From contig BQIV01000034.1 of the NCBI GenBank assembly GCA_021604005.1, forward strand, positions 1 through 51,158: a stretch of DNA of 51,158 nt, in the 5' to 3' direction. The notes below the pieces were generated by a model. It was not told the DNA's origin. It searched no databases and saw only the letters and a list, made by a program, of their open reading frames with translations. Each line of letters begins with the position of its first letter. Within the stretch, counting starts at the first letter, position 1. The DNA comes from Nitrospirales bacterium. GTDB taxonomy: Bacteria; Nitrospirota; Nitrospiria; Nitrospirales; UBA8639. The position numbers and the translations under genes were made by a program. Positions 18,399 to 26,373 of the stretch are shown here, piece after piece.

Positions 18399-19550
18399 TT
18401 ATACCCCGGCTTCGCGACGAAGCGCGGTGGCTTTATCTGTTTTTTCCCACGTAAAGCCTGGCTCATTCCGGCCAAAATGACCATACGCGGCTGTTTGCTT
18501 GTAAATAGGACGACGTAATTTAAGGTGTTCGATAATACCGCGGGGGTTTAACGGGAAGTGTTTGCGAACGAGCTTTTCAATTCGTTCTGCGGCGGTTTTT
18601 TCGGTGCCTTTTGTATCGACGAGCACTGAAACGGGATTGGGGACGCCAATGGCGTACGCCAGCTGTACTTCGCATTTATCCGCGAGTTTGGCTGCAATGA
18701 TATTCTTCGCGATATACCGAGCCATGTACGAAGCCGATCGGTCGACTTTACTCGGGTCTTTTCCAGAAAATGCCCCGCCGCCGTGACTGCCAACGCCTCC
18801 ATACGTGTCCACAATAATTTTTCTACCCGTGAGTCCAGTATCGCCCATGGGTCCGCCTGTGACGAATCGTCCAGTGGGGTTGATATGGAATTTCACGGTT
18901 TTGGGATTATATAGTTTCTTGGGCATCACGGGAGTGATCACCTTGTCCATGATATCTTTTTCGATTTTTTTAGATGTGACGGAATCGCTATGTTGGGTCG
19001 AGACGACAATGGTATCAATTCTCACAGGTTTTCCATTTTTATATTCCACTGTCACTTGGGCTTTTCCATCTGGTCGGACCCAGGGCAAAATGTTTTTCTT
19101 GCGAACTTCTGCCAGGCGACGAGTTAATCTGTGGGCAAGCACGATTGGCATCGGCATGAGCTCGTTGGTTTCATTTGTGGCATAGCCAAACATCAGGCCC
19201 TGGTCCCCTGCTCCACCCGTGTCCACACCCATGGCGATATCCCCGGATTGCGCATCGATGGCGGTCAAGACCGAGCATGTCCGATTGTCGAATCCCCATG
19301 TGGCATCGGAATAGCCGACACTTCTAATGGTTTCCCTTATGATGTCAGGAATTTCAACATACGCTTTGGTTGAAATTTCTCCGGCGACAAAGGCCAGTCC
19401 CGTCGTCAAAATGGTTTCGCAGGCCACTCGACAGTTTTTGTCTTTCTTAATAATGGCGTCTAAGATTCCGTCAGATATCTGATCGGCGATCTTGTCGGGG
19501 TGTCCTTCGGTCACGGATTCTGACGTAAAGAGATAATTGGATCGTCTCAT
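18399..19550 (-). CDS. metK: S-adenosylmethionine synthetase
   Basis: Makes SAM from methionine and ATP. The start is the ATG at 19550, giving the usual opening [20 protein letters not shown] and 383 residues. The open frame extends 57 codons further upstream, but that part encodes the leader hairpin and has no resemblance to the family. Signature blocks [12 protein letters not shown] and [16 protein letters not shown] are intact. It is followed by ahcY, 107 bp downstream. A promoter and a structured leader lie upstream, suggesting regulation of the pair. Confidence 0.97.
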   Translation of the reverse strand: MRRSNYLFTSESVTEGHPDKIADQISDGILDAIIKKDKNCRVACETILTTGLAFVAGEISTKAYVEIPDIIRETIRSVGYSDATWGFDNRTCSVLTAIDAQSGDIAMGVDTGGAGDQGLMFGYATNETNELMPMPIVLAHRLTRRLAEVRKKNILPWVRPDGKAQVTVEYKNGKPVRIDTIVVSTQHSDSVTSKKIEKDIMDKVITPVMPKKLYNPKTVKFHINPTGRFVTGGPMGDTGLTGRKIIVDTYGGVGSHGGGAFSGKDPSKVDRSASYMARYIAKNIIAAKLADKCEVQLAYAIGVPNPVSVLVDTKGTEKTAAERIEKLVRKHFPLNPRGIIEHLKLRRPIYKQTAAYGHFGRNEPGFTWEKTDKATALRREAGV

Positions 19551-19568
19551 TAAATAGTATCCTCTATT

Positions 19569-19624
19569 TGGTTTAGGGACAATATGGACCCAACGAAAGG
19601 TCCATGGTACTAGGGTCCCTGTGT
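19569..19624 (-). promoter_or_regulatory. Structured 5' leader of metK-ahcY
   Basis: In the roughly 98-base leader (minus strand), AGGGAC pairs with GTCCCT as an outer stem. An inner stem ATGGACC / GGGTCCAT closes an internal loop and a loop of about 7 bases. No T run follows, so it is not an intrinsic terminator. A regulatory RNA element is plausible given the gene, but I cannot match it to a known SAM or SAH riboswitch class by eye. Confidence 0.45.
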
Positions 19625-19654
19625 GATGGATAATCGGCGGGCAAGACTTACACT

Positions 19655-19682
19655 CTAATAAAAATGTACCCCTACCTGTCAA
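19655..19682 (-). promoter_or_regulatory. Sigma70 promoter of metK-ahcY
   Basis: A perfect -35 TTGACA (complement of 19677-19682), a 16-base spacer and -10 TATTAG (complement of 19655-19660). The start site would be near 19648, giving a leader of about 98 bases. Confidence 0.6.
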
Positions 19683-19689
19683 TAACAAA

Positions 19690-20182
19690 TTCTCTCTTCT
19701 TGTGCTAACTGCACGAAGCAACAGGAATTTTAGAGAGTCTTAATATGGTGTAAGAGAGACATATTTTGCATAGTTATTGGGAAAGTAAAGAGGTATGTAC
19801 ATCTGGCAGAGTTGGGTGCATCGAAATCCTTCGTGTAAAGAATTTCATGGTCCCGCAAATACCTCTTCTTCTAATCGGCGGGGCAGTGTTATTCGAAATG
19901 ACTTATAGAATGCCGCGTTGTTTGTTGTTAGGGTTTAATACGTATTTATAACTTTATGATTTAGGTTGCCGAGCATGGCGGAAACCATGATGAGGACAGA
20001 GCTTCTTCAGCGTTATCATTGAGTTGCATTACCTAAATATCGGGTGTTAAGATCACGCGTCATCTCCATATGAACCCTCGTCACAATTGAGACAAGATCG
20101 GTGGAATTTCTTGACTTGGGCGGGGTTGTTATTCTGTGCGCACTCGCTGGTTGGTCAGAGAAGTTTTAAGGAGGCTGTTTAG
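19690..20182. other. Divergent intergenic region metK / stress-PCP_red gene
   Basis: About 490 bp. No gene with a ribosome site is seen. The plus-strand promoter of the 20183 operon should be here; a TTGACT at 20111 is noted, but no well-spaced -10 follows it. Confidence 0.55.
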
Positions 20183-22279
20183 ATGTACAAAACAATATAC
20201 ATTCCGGTTGATAATTCAGACCATTCGAATAAAGCCGTGGATTTGGGTGTGGCGTTAGCAAAGACCTTCGGCTCCAAGATTGTCGGGAGTCATGTCTATG
20301 CTGCCAAAATGCATGATAAGCGTTTTAAGCAGATGGAGGCTGGTCTTCCGGAAGAATACCATGATGAAAAAGAGCTCGACCGTCAGCGGCAAATCCATGA
20401 TTCATTAATTACTCGAGGTCTGCAAATCATCACGGACTCATATCTTGACTATGTTGACCAACAGTGCGCAGAAGCCAATATTCCGCTTGAACGTCGCTCA
20501 CTTGAAGGACGAAATTGGAAAGTGTTAGCCGAAGACATCGGCACGAACGGATATGACTTGACCATTATGGGGGCGTTGGGTGTTGGGGCTGTGAAGGATT
20601 CGGTCGTGGGGAGTAATACGGAACGAGTCGTACGACGTGTGCGAAACTCCGATATGCTAATCATTAAAGACTTGAAAGATACCCAAGAAGGAAAGATTGT
20701 TGTTGCTGTCGATGGAAGCCACTACTCCTTTGGCGGTCTTAAAACGGCCTTAGCGCTTGGGAAAGCGTTAAATAAGCCGGTCGAAGCCATTTCCGCCTTC
20801 GATCCCTATTTTCATTATGCGGCATTTCATAGCATTTCCGGTGTGTTAAATGAGGAGGCAGGAAAAGTTTTTCGGTTCAAGGAGCAGGAAAAGTTGCATG
20901 AAGAAGTCATCGATAGTGGATTAGCCAAAATTTATCAATCCCATCTCGATGTCTCGCGTGATGTGGCGCAGGATGAGGGTGCCGATATCAAAACCACGCT
21001 GTTGGATGGCAAGGCCTTTGAGAAGGTTATTCAATATGTTCGAAAGGAACAACCGTGGCTACTCATTGTTGGGCGGATTGGCGTTCATAGTGATGATGAT
21101 ATGGACATTGGGAGCAACGCCGAAAATCTTCTTCGGTCAGCACCCTGTAATGTCTTAATCTCAAATCAAAAATTTATACCACCGATTGATACGCAAGCTG
21201 AGTACACCATTGCGTGGACGGAAGAAGCCTTAAAGCGAATGGAGAAAATTCCTGTTTTTGCGCGAGGTGTTGCAAAGACAGCTATTCATCGCTATGCCAT
21301 TGAAAAAGGGCATACGATCATCAGTGATTCTGTGATTGATGCTGCCGTTGGCGATATCCTTCCCAAGGGGGCTATGGATGCTATGCGAGCGCTGGGTGGG
21401 AACCTGGATGCTGCAGGAATTGACCGCGATAAAATGCAGGCTGATGACTCAGTGGCTAGTGATCTCATGGGGTCGTCCCTCAGTGGTATGATGAATCAAA
21501 TCGTTGAGGAAAAACCTCAAGCCGTCAACCCTGGCGTAAGCGCGGCGAATCAGTCATACCTCGATCGCATGTCTCGTGCCTATTACGTGTGCAATGGTTG
21601 TGGATATATTGGGAAGGGTGACCCTGCTCCTGTGAAATGTCCGGTCTGCGCCGCAGATGGTGCGCAGTTCAAAGAGGTTGATAAAGCCATTTTTGATGCG
21701 GCGGCCAAAGCTGAAGGTGAACTTGAGACGCACCTCGCCTATGATGATGTTCCGATGCAGTGGACCAAAGATGCCAAGGAAGCCATCCGTGCAGTCCCGG
21801 CAGGATTTCAACGGAGACGAGCTAAAGCAAGGATTGAAAAATCAGCAAGAAAGTTGGGAATGACGACGATTACCTTGGAGTACGCATCGCCGACAATTGA
21901 AGAAGCAGCTGCAGAAGACTACACGCCAATTTTTGCCAATAAGGCACCTTCAGATGGGGAACCCACTATGAAGCCAAATGGAACCGATGGTCAAGATGCA
22001 GAATCCTCGCCCTACACGTGGGAGCCGGCGGCAACCGAGCGTCTCGAGCGGGCTCCGGCCGGATTTATGAGAGACTGCACGAAAGCTTTGATTATCAAGC
22101 ATGCTGAAAAGCTTGGCACGACAGTCATCACCATTGATGTTGCCAATGAAGGTATTGAACAGGCGAAGCATACAATGGAAGAAGCGATGAAGACTGGGAA
22201 TGTCAAAGATATTATTGCAAACTTAACTGGTTCAGGAGAGAAATCTGAAGCTCCTTCAGGAGCTGGCCAACATGGGTAA
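20183..22279 (+). CDS. Tandem universal-stress, PCP_red and zinc-knuckle fusion protein
   Basis: A 698-residue cytosolic multi-domain protein. Two UspA domains (about 1-165 and 168-328) each keep the ATP-binding pattern G-x2-G-x9-G-S (GALG...GS at 130-144; GRIG...GS at 297-311). There are three PCP_red units (about 344-388, 525-567 and 611-652), each of the form W-x-E/K/P-A-x(5-6)-P-x-G/F-x-R. Between the first and second lies a four-Cys knuckle, C470-x2-C473...C486-x2-C489, rubredoxin-like in spacing. PCP_red is known as the C-terminal segment of the protochlorophyllide reductase B subunit. GGAGG precedes the ATG. The stop overlaps the next gene by 8 bases. I infer a nucleotide-sensing and redox or tetrapyrrole-binding scaffold; the actual function is unknown. 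Confidence 0.85.
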   Translation: MYKTIYIPVDNSDHSNKAVDLGVALAKTFGSKIVGSHVYAAKMHDKRFKQMEAGLPEEYHDEKELDRQRQIHDSLITRGLQIITDSYLDYVDQQCAEANIPLERRSLEGRNWKVLAEDIGTNGYDLTIMGALGVGAVKDSVVGSNTERVVRRVRNSDMLIIKDLKDTQEGKIVVAVDGSHYSFGGLKTALALGKALNKPVEAISAFDPYFHYAAFHSISGVLNEEAGKVFRFKEQEKLHEEVIDSGLAKIYQSHLDVSRDVAQDEGADIKTTLLDGKAFEKVIQYVRKEQPWLLIVGRIGVHSDDDMDIGSNAENLLRSAPCNVLISNQKFIPPIDTQAEYTIAWTEEALKRMEKIPVFARGVAKTAIHRYAIEKGHTIISDSVIDAAVGDILPKGAMDAMRALGGNLDAAGIDRDKMQADDSVASDLMGSSLSGMMNQIVEEKPQAVNPGVSAANQSYLDRMSRAYYVCNGCGYIGKGDPAPVKCPVCAADGAQFKEVDKAIFDAAAKAEGELETHLAYDDVPMQWTKDAKEAIRAVPAGFQRRRAKARIEKSARKLGMTTITLEYASPTIEEAAAEDYTPIFANKAPSDGEPTMKPNGTDGQDAESSPYTWEPAATERLERAPAGFMRDCTKALIIKHAEKLGTTVITIDVANEGIEQAKHTMEEAMKTGNVKDIIANLTGSGEKSEAPSGAGQHG

Positions 22280-23660
22280 ATCTCTTCCTGTTCTTCATTC
22301 GCCAGGCACTCCTGCAAGTCAATCGGCCTTTCCGTCAAATGTCACGAGGTTTGATTCACCGGCGACACGTGGATCAGATAACCCATATGATGGTCGAACG
22401 GTTGATGACTTCAAGCCGTATCTCGTCGCGCTCAATCTCACGAAGCGATGCAATCTAAAGTGTGATCATTGCTATCTCGACGCCACGACCAAACTCGGTG
22501 GTGGCAATGATGAGTTAACGACTGAAGAATGCTATCGACTGATCGACCAAATTGCCGAAGTCAACCGTGGATGCCTGTTAGTCATTACGGGTGGTGAGCC
22601 GTTAGTCCGTCCCGATATTTTGGATATTGCCAGGCATGCGGTTAAATTAGGTTTTATGGTGGTGTTTGGAACGAACGGGATGCTTATTGATGATCCGATG
22701 GCGAAAGAGCTGGTTGACATCGGCGTCATGGGTGTCGGGATTAGCATTGATTCACTCGATCCTGAGAAGCACAATGCGTTTCGCGGCTTAGCAAAGGCTT
22801 GGGAAGGGGCGCTTGCTGGCATAGAAGCCTGTAAACGCAATGGGCTTCAGTTTCAGATTCATTTTAGTGCCCAGCCCATGAATTATCAGGAATTACCTAA
22901 GGTTGTTGATTGGGCCCATGACCTTGGAGCCAAAGTCCTGAATGTCTTCTTTATGGTGTGTACTGGGCGTGGAGAGGAACTTTCCGATATCACGCCTTCT
23001 CAATATGAAGAAGTCCTTGGCTATTTGGTTGACTGCCAAGACAAATATAACGATATGCTCGTTCGGGCCCGCTGTGCTCCACACTTTAAGCGGTTGGCGT
23101 ACGAAAAAGATCCCAATTCACCAATCACGAAAGCGCAGGGGTATATGGGGGGCGGCTGTTTGGCGGGGACGAATTATGCGAGAGTCACGCCGAATGGGGA
23201 TCTGACGCCATGCCCCTATATGCCGCTTTCCGCTGGGAACGTTCGTGATAAGAGTTTTGTGGATTTATGGGAACGATCAGATATATTTGACTCGTTTCGC
23301 TATCCTCACCTCAAAGGCAAGTGCGGCGACTGTGAGTACAGTGAAATTTGTGGCGGGTGCAGGGCGAGGCCTTATGTTGATCATGGCGATTGGCTTGATG
23401 AAGATGAATGGTGTCTCTATACGCCAAAAGGCGGGGATAAAGTTGAAGTCGCCTTTAATGTTCCTGAGGCAACGTCTGTTGTATGGGACGAAGCCGCAGA
23501 GACTCGACTGAATCGTATCCCGTATTTTTTACGTGCTATGGTGAAGAAAGGCGTTGAACGCCACGCGGTTGAACGAAACCTTTCAGTCGTGACAATTGAA
23601 CTCATGGAAGAACTTCGAAAAAAGCGGTTTGGAAACGAAACTCCGGTATTTAAGTTCTGA
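22272..23660 (+). CDS. Radical SAM/SPASM protein with C-terminal PCP_red domain (AhbD/NirJ-like)
   Basis: 462 residues. The radical SAM cluster motif C60-x3-C64-x2-C67 is followed by the GGEP motif (ITGGEPLVRPDI). A SPASM-type region with many Cys (about 285-380, including CPYMPL, CGDCEYSEICGGC and a late C) should hold auxiliary iron-sulfur clusters. The last 50 residues form a PCP_red unit (VVWDEAAETRLNRIPYFLR...). The core resembles the heme-modifying radical SAM enzymes AhbC/AhbD and NirJ, including an FFMVCTGRGEE stretch. An assignment to heme or heme d1 chemistry is therefore likely but not proven. Translation is coupled to the preceding gene (8-base overlap), with GGAG 9 bases before the ATG. 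The first 40 residues are unconserved-looking. Confidence 0.85.
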   Translation: MGKSLPVLHSPGTPASQSAFPSNVTRFDSPATRGSDNPYDGRTVDDFKPYLVALNLTKRCNLKCDHCYLDATTKLGGGNDELTTEECYRLIDQIAEVNRGCLLVITGGEPLVRPDILDIARHAVKLGFMVVFGTNGMLIDDPMAKELVDIGVMGVGISIDSLDPEKHNAFRGLAKAWEGALAGIEACKRNGLQFQIHFSAQPMNYQELPKVVDWAHDLGAKVLNVFFMVCTGRGEELSDITPSQYEEVLGYLVDCQDKYNDMLVRARCAPHFKRLAYEKDPNSPITKAQGYMGGGCLAGTNYARVTPNGDLTPCPYMPLSAGNVRDKSFVDLWERSDIFDSFRYPHLKGKCGDCEYSEICGGCRARPYVDHGDWLDEDEWCLYTPKGGDKVEVAFNVPEATSVVWDEAAETRLNRIPYFLRAMVKKGVERHAVERNLSVVTIELMEELRKKRFGNETPVFKF

Positions 23661-23782
23661 TTGAGTGACAACCATCCTGTGTTGTGTCAGACCTCAATAA
23701 TCCGACCATTGTATCGATCTATGTCAGGTGAGTGGGTCAGTTACTAATAATTTGATTCGTTATTCCTCAGAAACATAGTTTT

Positions 23783-24310
23783 ATGGAAGCTCTTCAAGCG
23801 GTCTTTACAGACCTCAATCAAGTTATACCTATTCTTGTCCATTGGCTGCATTTGCTTTCTGCCGTCGTCTGGATTGGTGGGTTGGCCTTTTTAGTGATGG
23901 CGGTGACCCCTGGCCTACGGACATCTGTACCGAAAGAATACATCAGACCGATTACCGAAACTTTTTATTTGCAGTATAAGCGAGTCGTGGGTGTGATTCT
24001 GGTAGTGGCCTTGTTCACGGGTGGAATTAATCTTCATTACGTGAGTAAAGCCATGGAGCTTATGACGGGCGATGGCATATCGCACAATGCCAAATATCTC
24101 ACGATCTTTTTCATAAAATTAAGTTTAGTTTTAGGTGTTTTAACGATATTTCTCTATACCGTCATCTTTAAGAATGAGCCGACGGGCGAAGAAACGACGG
24201 AAGAAAAAGAAGAAATGGTATATGAACCTGTCCCGTTCCAACGTGGAACCTTATGGATGGGGGTCTTTATCATCCTTTGTGCTGCAGCCATGAAGCATCT
24301 CCATAGCTAG
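23783..24310 (+). CDS. CopD-like four-helix membrane protein
   Basis: A 175-residue inner-membrane protein with four predicted spans (about 18-38, 68-90, 105-130 and 155-173). The first span, HWLHLLSAVVWIGGLAFLV, is the hallmark of the CopD/DUF2269-like family, where helix His residues are thought to bind metal or heme. Further His residues are H85 and H101, and a Glu-rich loop lies before the last helix. It starts 122 bp after the radical SAM gene on the same strand. No clear ribosome site is visible, so the ATG is chosen by homology-like topology. With the two genes before it, it may form one functional module, with the membrane partner perhaps handling heme, copper or electrons. Confidence 0.7.
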   Translation: MEALQAVFTDLNQVIPILVHWLHLLSAVVWIGGLAFLVMAVTPGLRTSVPKEYIRPITETFYLQYKRVVGVILVVALFTGGINLHYVSKAMELMTGDGISHNAKYLTIFFIKLSLVLGVLTIFLYTVIFKNEPTGEETTEEKEEMVYEPVPFQRGTLWMGVFIILCAAAMKHLHS

Positions 24311-24389
24311 TATTCTCCCTCCGTCCGGCCTTTCTCCCTGCCCGTTTCGTCTTAACCAATCTCTTTCCTGATGGCGGAGTCCTATAGAG

Positions 24390-24602
24390 AAAACTCAAGA
24401 CTCGAATATCGAAGTTCGAAAGAAATGAGAACGGGTAATTTATGAGCGTTTCAAATAACTTCCGCCGTTTGAAACGTTGTACCGCGCGGAGTTCGTTGTA
24501 TGTTCTCGTTTGGAACGTATTTGAATTCGCCATAATATATTCGAATCTTGGATTTCGGATTTGTTTCGGCATTTGATATTCAGATTTTCAGTGTATCGAA
24601 CG
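24390..24602. repeat. Inverted-repeat element with cgaatatcgaa-type ends, enclosing another repeat
   Basis: The left arm (about 24392-24428, core GACTCGAATATCGAAGTTCG) is an imperfect inverted copy of the right arm (about 24562-24600, core TTTCGGCATTTGATATTCAG). The ends resemble those of the element at 655-905. Confidence 0.55.
24442..24537 (+). repeat. GGCTATAGC-family element, degenerate copy
   Basis: GCGTTTCAAATAACTTCC at the left and GGAACGTATTTGAATTCGCCATA at the right match the ends of the 26273-26373 copy. The centre is different, as expected for a decayed or distinct subfamily. It is nested inside the inverted-repeat element. Confidence 0.6.
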
Positions 24603-24657
24603 TATGTGGGATGGCTGACTATCCAACTTTATACGAAATTGTGAGTGTGGCGGAGAC

Positions 24658-26196
24658 ATGGCTGCAAGAAAAAGCACGATAAAATCCTCAAGGGCAAAAA
24701 AGAAAGAAGTAGGAATGGAGGAAAGTCTTCAGATGCCAGAAGTCGTCATATCACATGAAATCTCAATTCCAAAAGTCGCCATCATTGGGCGTCCAAATGT
24801 TGGGAAATCCACGTTATTTAACCGAATCATCGGCTCGCGAAAAGCCATTGTCGATGATCGGCCTGGAGTCACGCGAGACCGTAATGCTGCTTCTTGTGCC
24901 TATCAAGGACGAATGTTTCAGCTTATCGACACCGGAGGTTTGGATCCTGCAGCGTCAGATGGCATGTTGTCACAAATCAAACAGCAATCTGAAATGGCAA
25001 TTGCCGACGCCGATATCTTAATTGTGACGATGGATGGACGGAGCGGTTTAACGCCGCTTGACGAAGAAGTGGCATCCTTGGTCCGAGGTATTCACAAGCC
25101 GGTGTTTTGGACTGCTAACAAGGTTGATACGCATAAAACAGAGCCCTTACTCGCAGATTTTTATAAGCTTGGTCTTGCGGACGTTTTTCCAATTTCAGCA
25201 GAGCATGGAATTGGCGTGGACGAATTACTTGAGGCGATGCTTCCCTATATTCCTAAAGGGCATGCAGACGAGAACGATCGGAATATTCCCAAAGTTGCGG
25301 TGGTGGGCCGGCCAAATGTTGGAAAGTCAACGTTTGTCAATTTAATTTTGGGTGAAGACCGGTTGGTCGTGAGTAATCAACCGGGTACGACACGGGATCC
25401 GGTTGATACAGAGGTGTCGTATCAAGGGGCTTCCTATGTGTTGACCGATACGGCAGGCATCCGGCGACGTGGACGAATAGACCGAGGCGTTGAGGGATAC
25501 AGCGTCGTTCGGGCCATGCGTGCCCTCGGACGTTCTGATGTCGCGATTCTGTTGTTAGATGGGGTGGAAGGGGTGACTGAGCAAGACTCCAAGATTGCAG
25601 GTTTGATTCAACGGCAGGGTCGTGGGTGTGTACTCATGGTCAACAAATGGGATTTACGGACAAAAGATCCAGAGGCACAAATACGGTATGAGCAAGAGTT
25701 ACAGCGGCGGTTTCCATTTTTTGGGTTTGTGCCAGTGGTGTTTGCATCAGCCTTACATCCGGAAACCATCGCGCAGGTTTTTCCAAAAGTTAATACAGTG
25801 ATGTCTGAGTTTGCGAAGCGCATTCCAACCGGACAGCTGAATCAGTTTTTGCAGCAGACGTTAGAGAAAAACCCGCTCCCGCTTCGAGCGGGGAATCCGG
25901 TCAAGTCCGTCTATATCACACAAGTCGCGACTAGGCCTCCGACCTTTGCGCTCTTTGTGCGGCATTCTGGCGATGTGAATGCCACGTACCAGCGATATCT
26001 TGAGAATGCACTTCGTGATGCCTTTGGCTTTATCGGTACGCCCATCAAGATCTTGGTTCGTAACAAAAACCCGCCGTCACCACCTCGGTTGAAGCCTAAG
26101 CCAAGTTATAAGCTGAAGCCCAAGCCTCAACGCAAGCTCAAACCAAAAGATAAGCCAAAGTCCATACGCACACGATCGAAAAACGTGAAAAGGTAA
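24658..26196 (+). CDS. der: Double-GTPase ribosome assembly factor Der (EngA)
   Basis: A GTPase for 50S subunit maturation. Two tandem G domains are complete: GRPNVGKST (about 42-50), DTGG and NKVD in the first; GRPNVGKST, DTAG and NKWD in the second. A C-terminal KH-like domain follows. The 512 residues are longer than the usual 440-490. There is a basic lead of about 38 residues, and a C-terminal tail of about 35 residues made almost only of K, P, R and L, which could contact rRNA. GGAG lies only about 3 bases before the chosen ATG; an ATG 19 codons later is an alternative. It is convergent with the M20 peptidase gene. Confidence 0.96.
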   Translation: MAARKSTIKSSRAKKKEVGMEESLQMPEVVISHEISIPKVAIIGRPNVGKSTLFNRIIGSRKAIVDDRPGVTRDRNAASCAYQGRMFQLIDTGGLDPAASDGMLSQIKQQSEMAIADADILIVTMDGRSGLTPLDEEVASLVRGIHKPVFWTANKVDTHKTEPLLADFYKLGLADVFPISAEHGIGVDELLEAMLPYIPKGHADENDRNIPKVAVVGRPNVGKSTFVNLILGEDRLVVSNQPGTTRDPVDTEVSYQGASYVLTDTAGIRRRGRIDRGVEGYSVVRAMRALGRSDVAILLLDGVEGVTEQDSKIAGLIQRQGRGCVLMVNKWDLRTKDPEAQIRYEQELQRRFPFFGFVPVVFASALHPETIAQVFPKVNTVMSEFAKRIPTGQLNQFLQQTLEKNPLPLRAGNPVKSVYITQVATRPPTFALFVRHSGDVNATYQRYLENALRDAFGFIGTPIKILVRNKNPPSPPRLKPKPSYKLKPKPQRKLKPKDKPKSIRTRSKNVKR

Positions 26197-26272
26197 CAGG
26201 GGGTAGAACGAAGGATTCTAAGAATTCTGAAGCGCCACGCGCTTACCTCATGATCCTGCTGCGTGGATACGC

Positions 26273-26373
26273 GGCTATAGCCGTTTCAAATAACTTCCAC
26301 ATGTTTAAAGTGCGTCATCGCGCGGGGTTAGTTGATCGACCTCAGCTGGAACGTATTTGGATTCGCTATAGCC
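26273..26373 (+). repeat. GGCTATAGC-family element, best-preserved copy (101 bp)
   Basis: It begins GGCTATAGC and ends GCTATAGCC, a perfect 9-bp terminal inverted repeat. The similarity extends imperfectly for about 25 bp (CGTTTCAAATAACTTC against GAATCCAAATACGTTC). It lies between the convergent der and M20 peptidase genes and touches the stop codon of the latter. The centre GTTAGTTGATCGACCTCAGC is shared with the copies at 4240 and 1182. It has no coding capacity. Confidence 0.8.

Larger units (their letters stand above)
24311..24657. other. Intergenic region filled by nested repeats
   Basis: About 347 bp without a gene. Nearly all of it is repeat: an inverted-repeat element (about 24390-24602) that encloses a degenerate copy of the GGCTATAGC-family element (24442-24537). 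The der promoter must lie within or after it. Confidence 0.65.

Noticed and set aside
19551-19721. 57-codon N-terminal extension of the metK frame
   Set aside because: It covers the promoter and leader hairpin and has no resemblance to SAM synthetase; the canonical start is the ATG at 19550.
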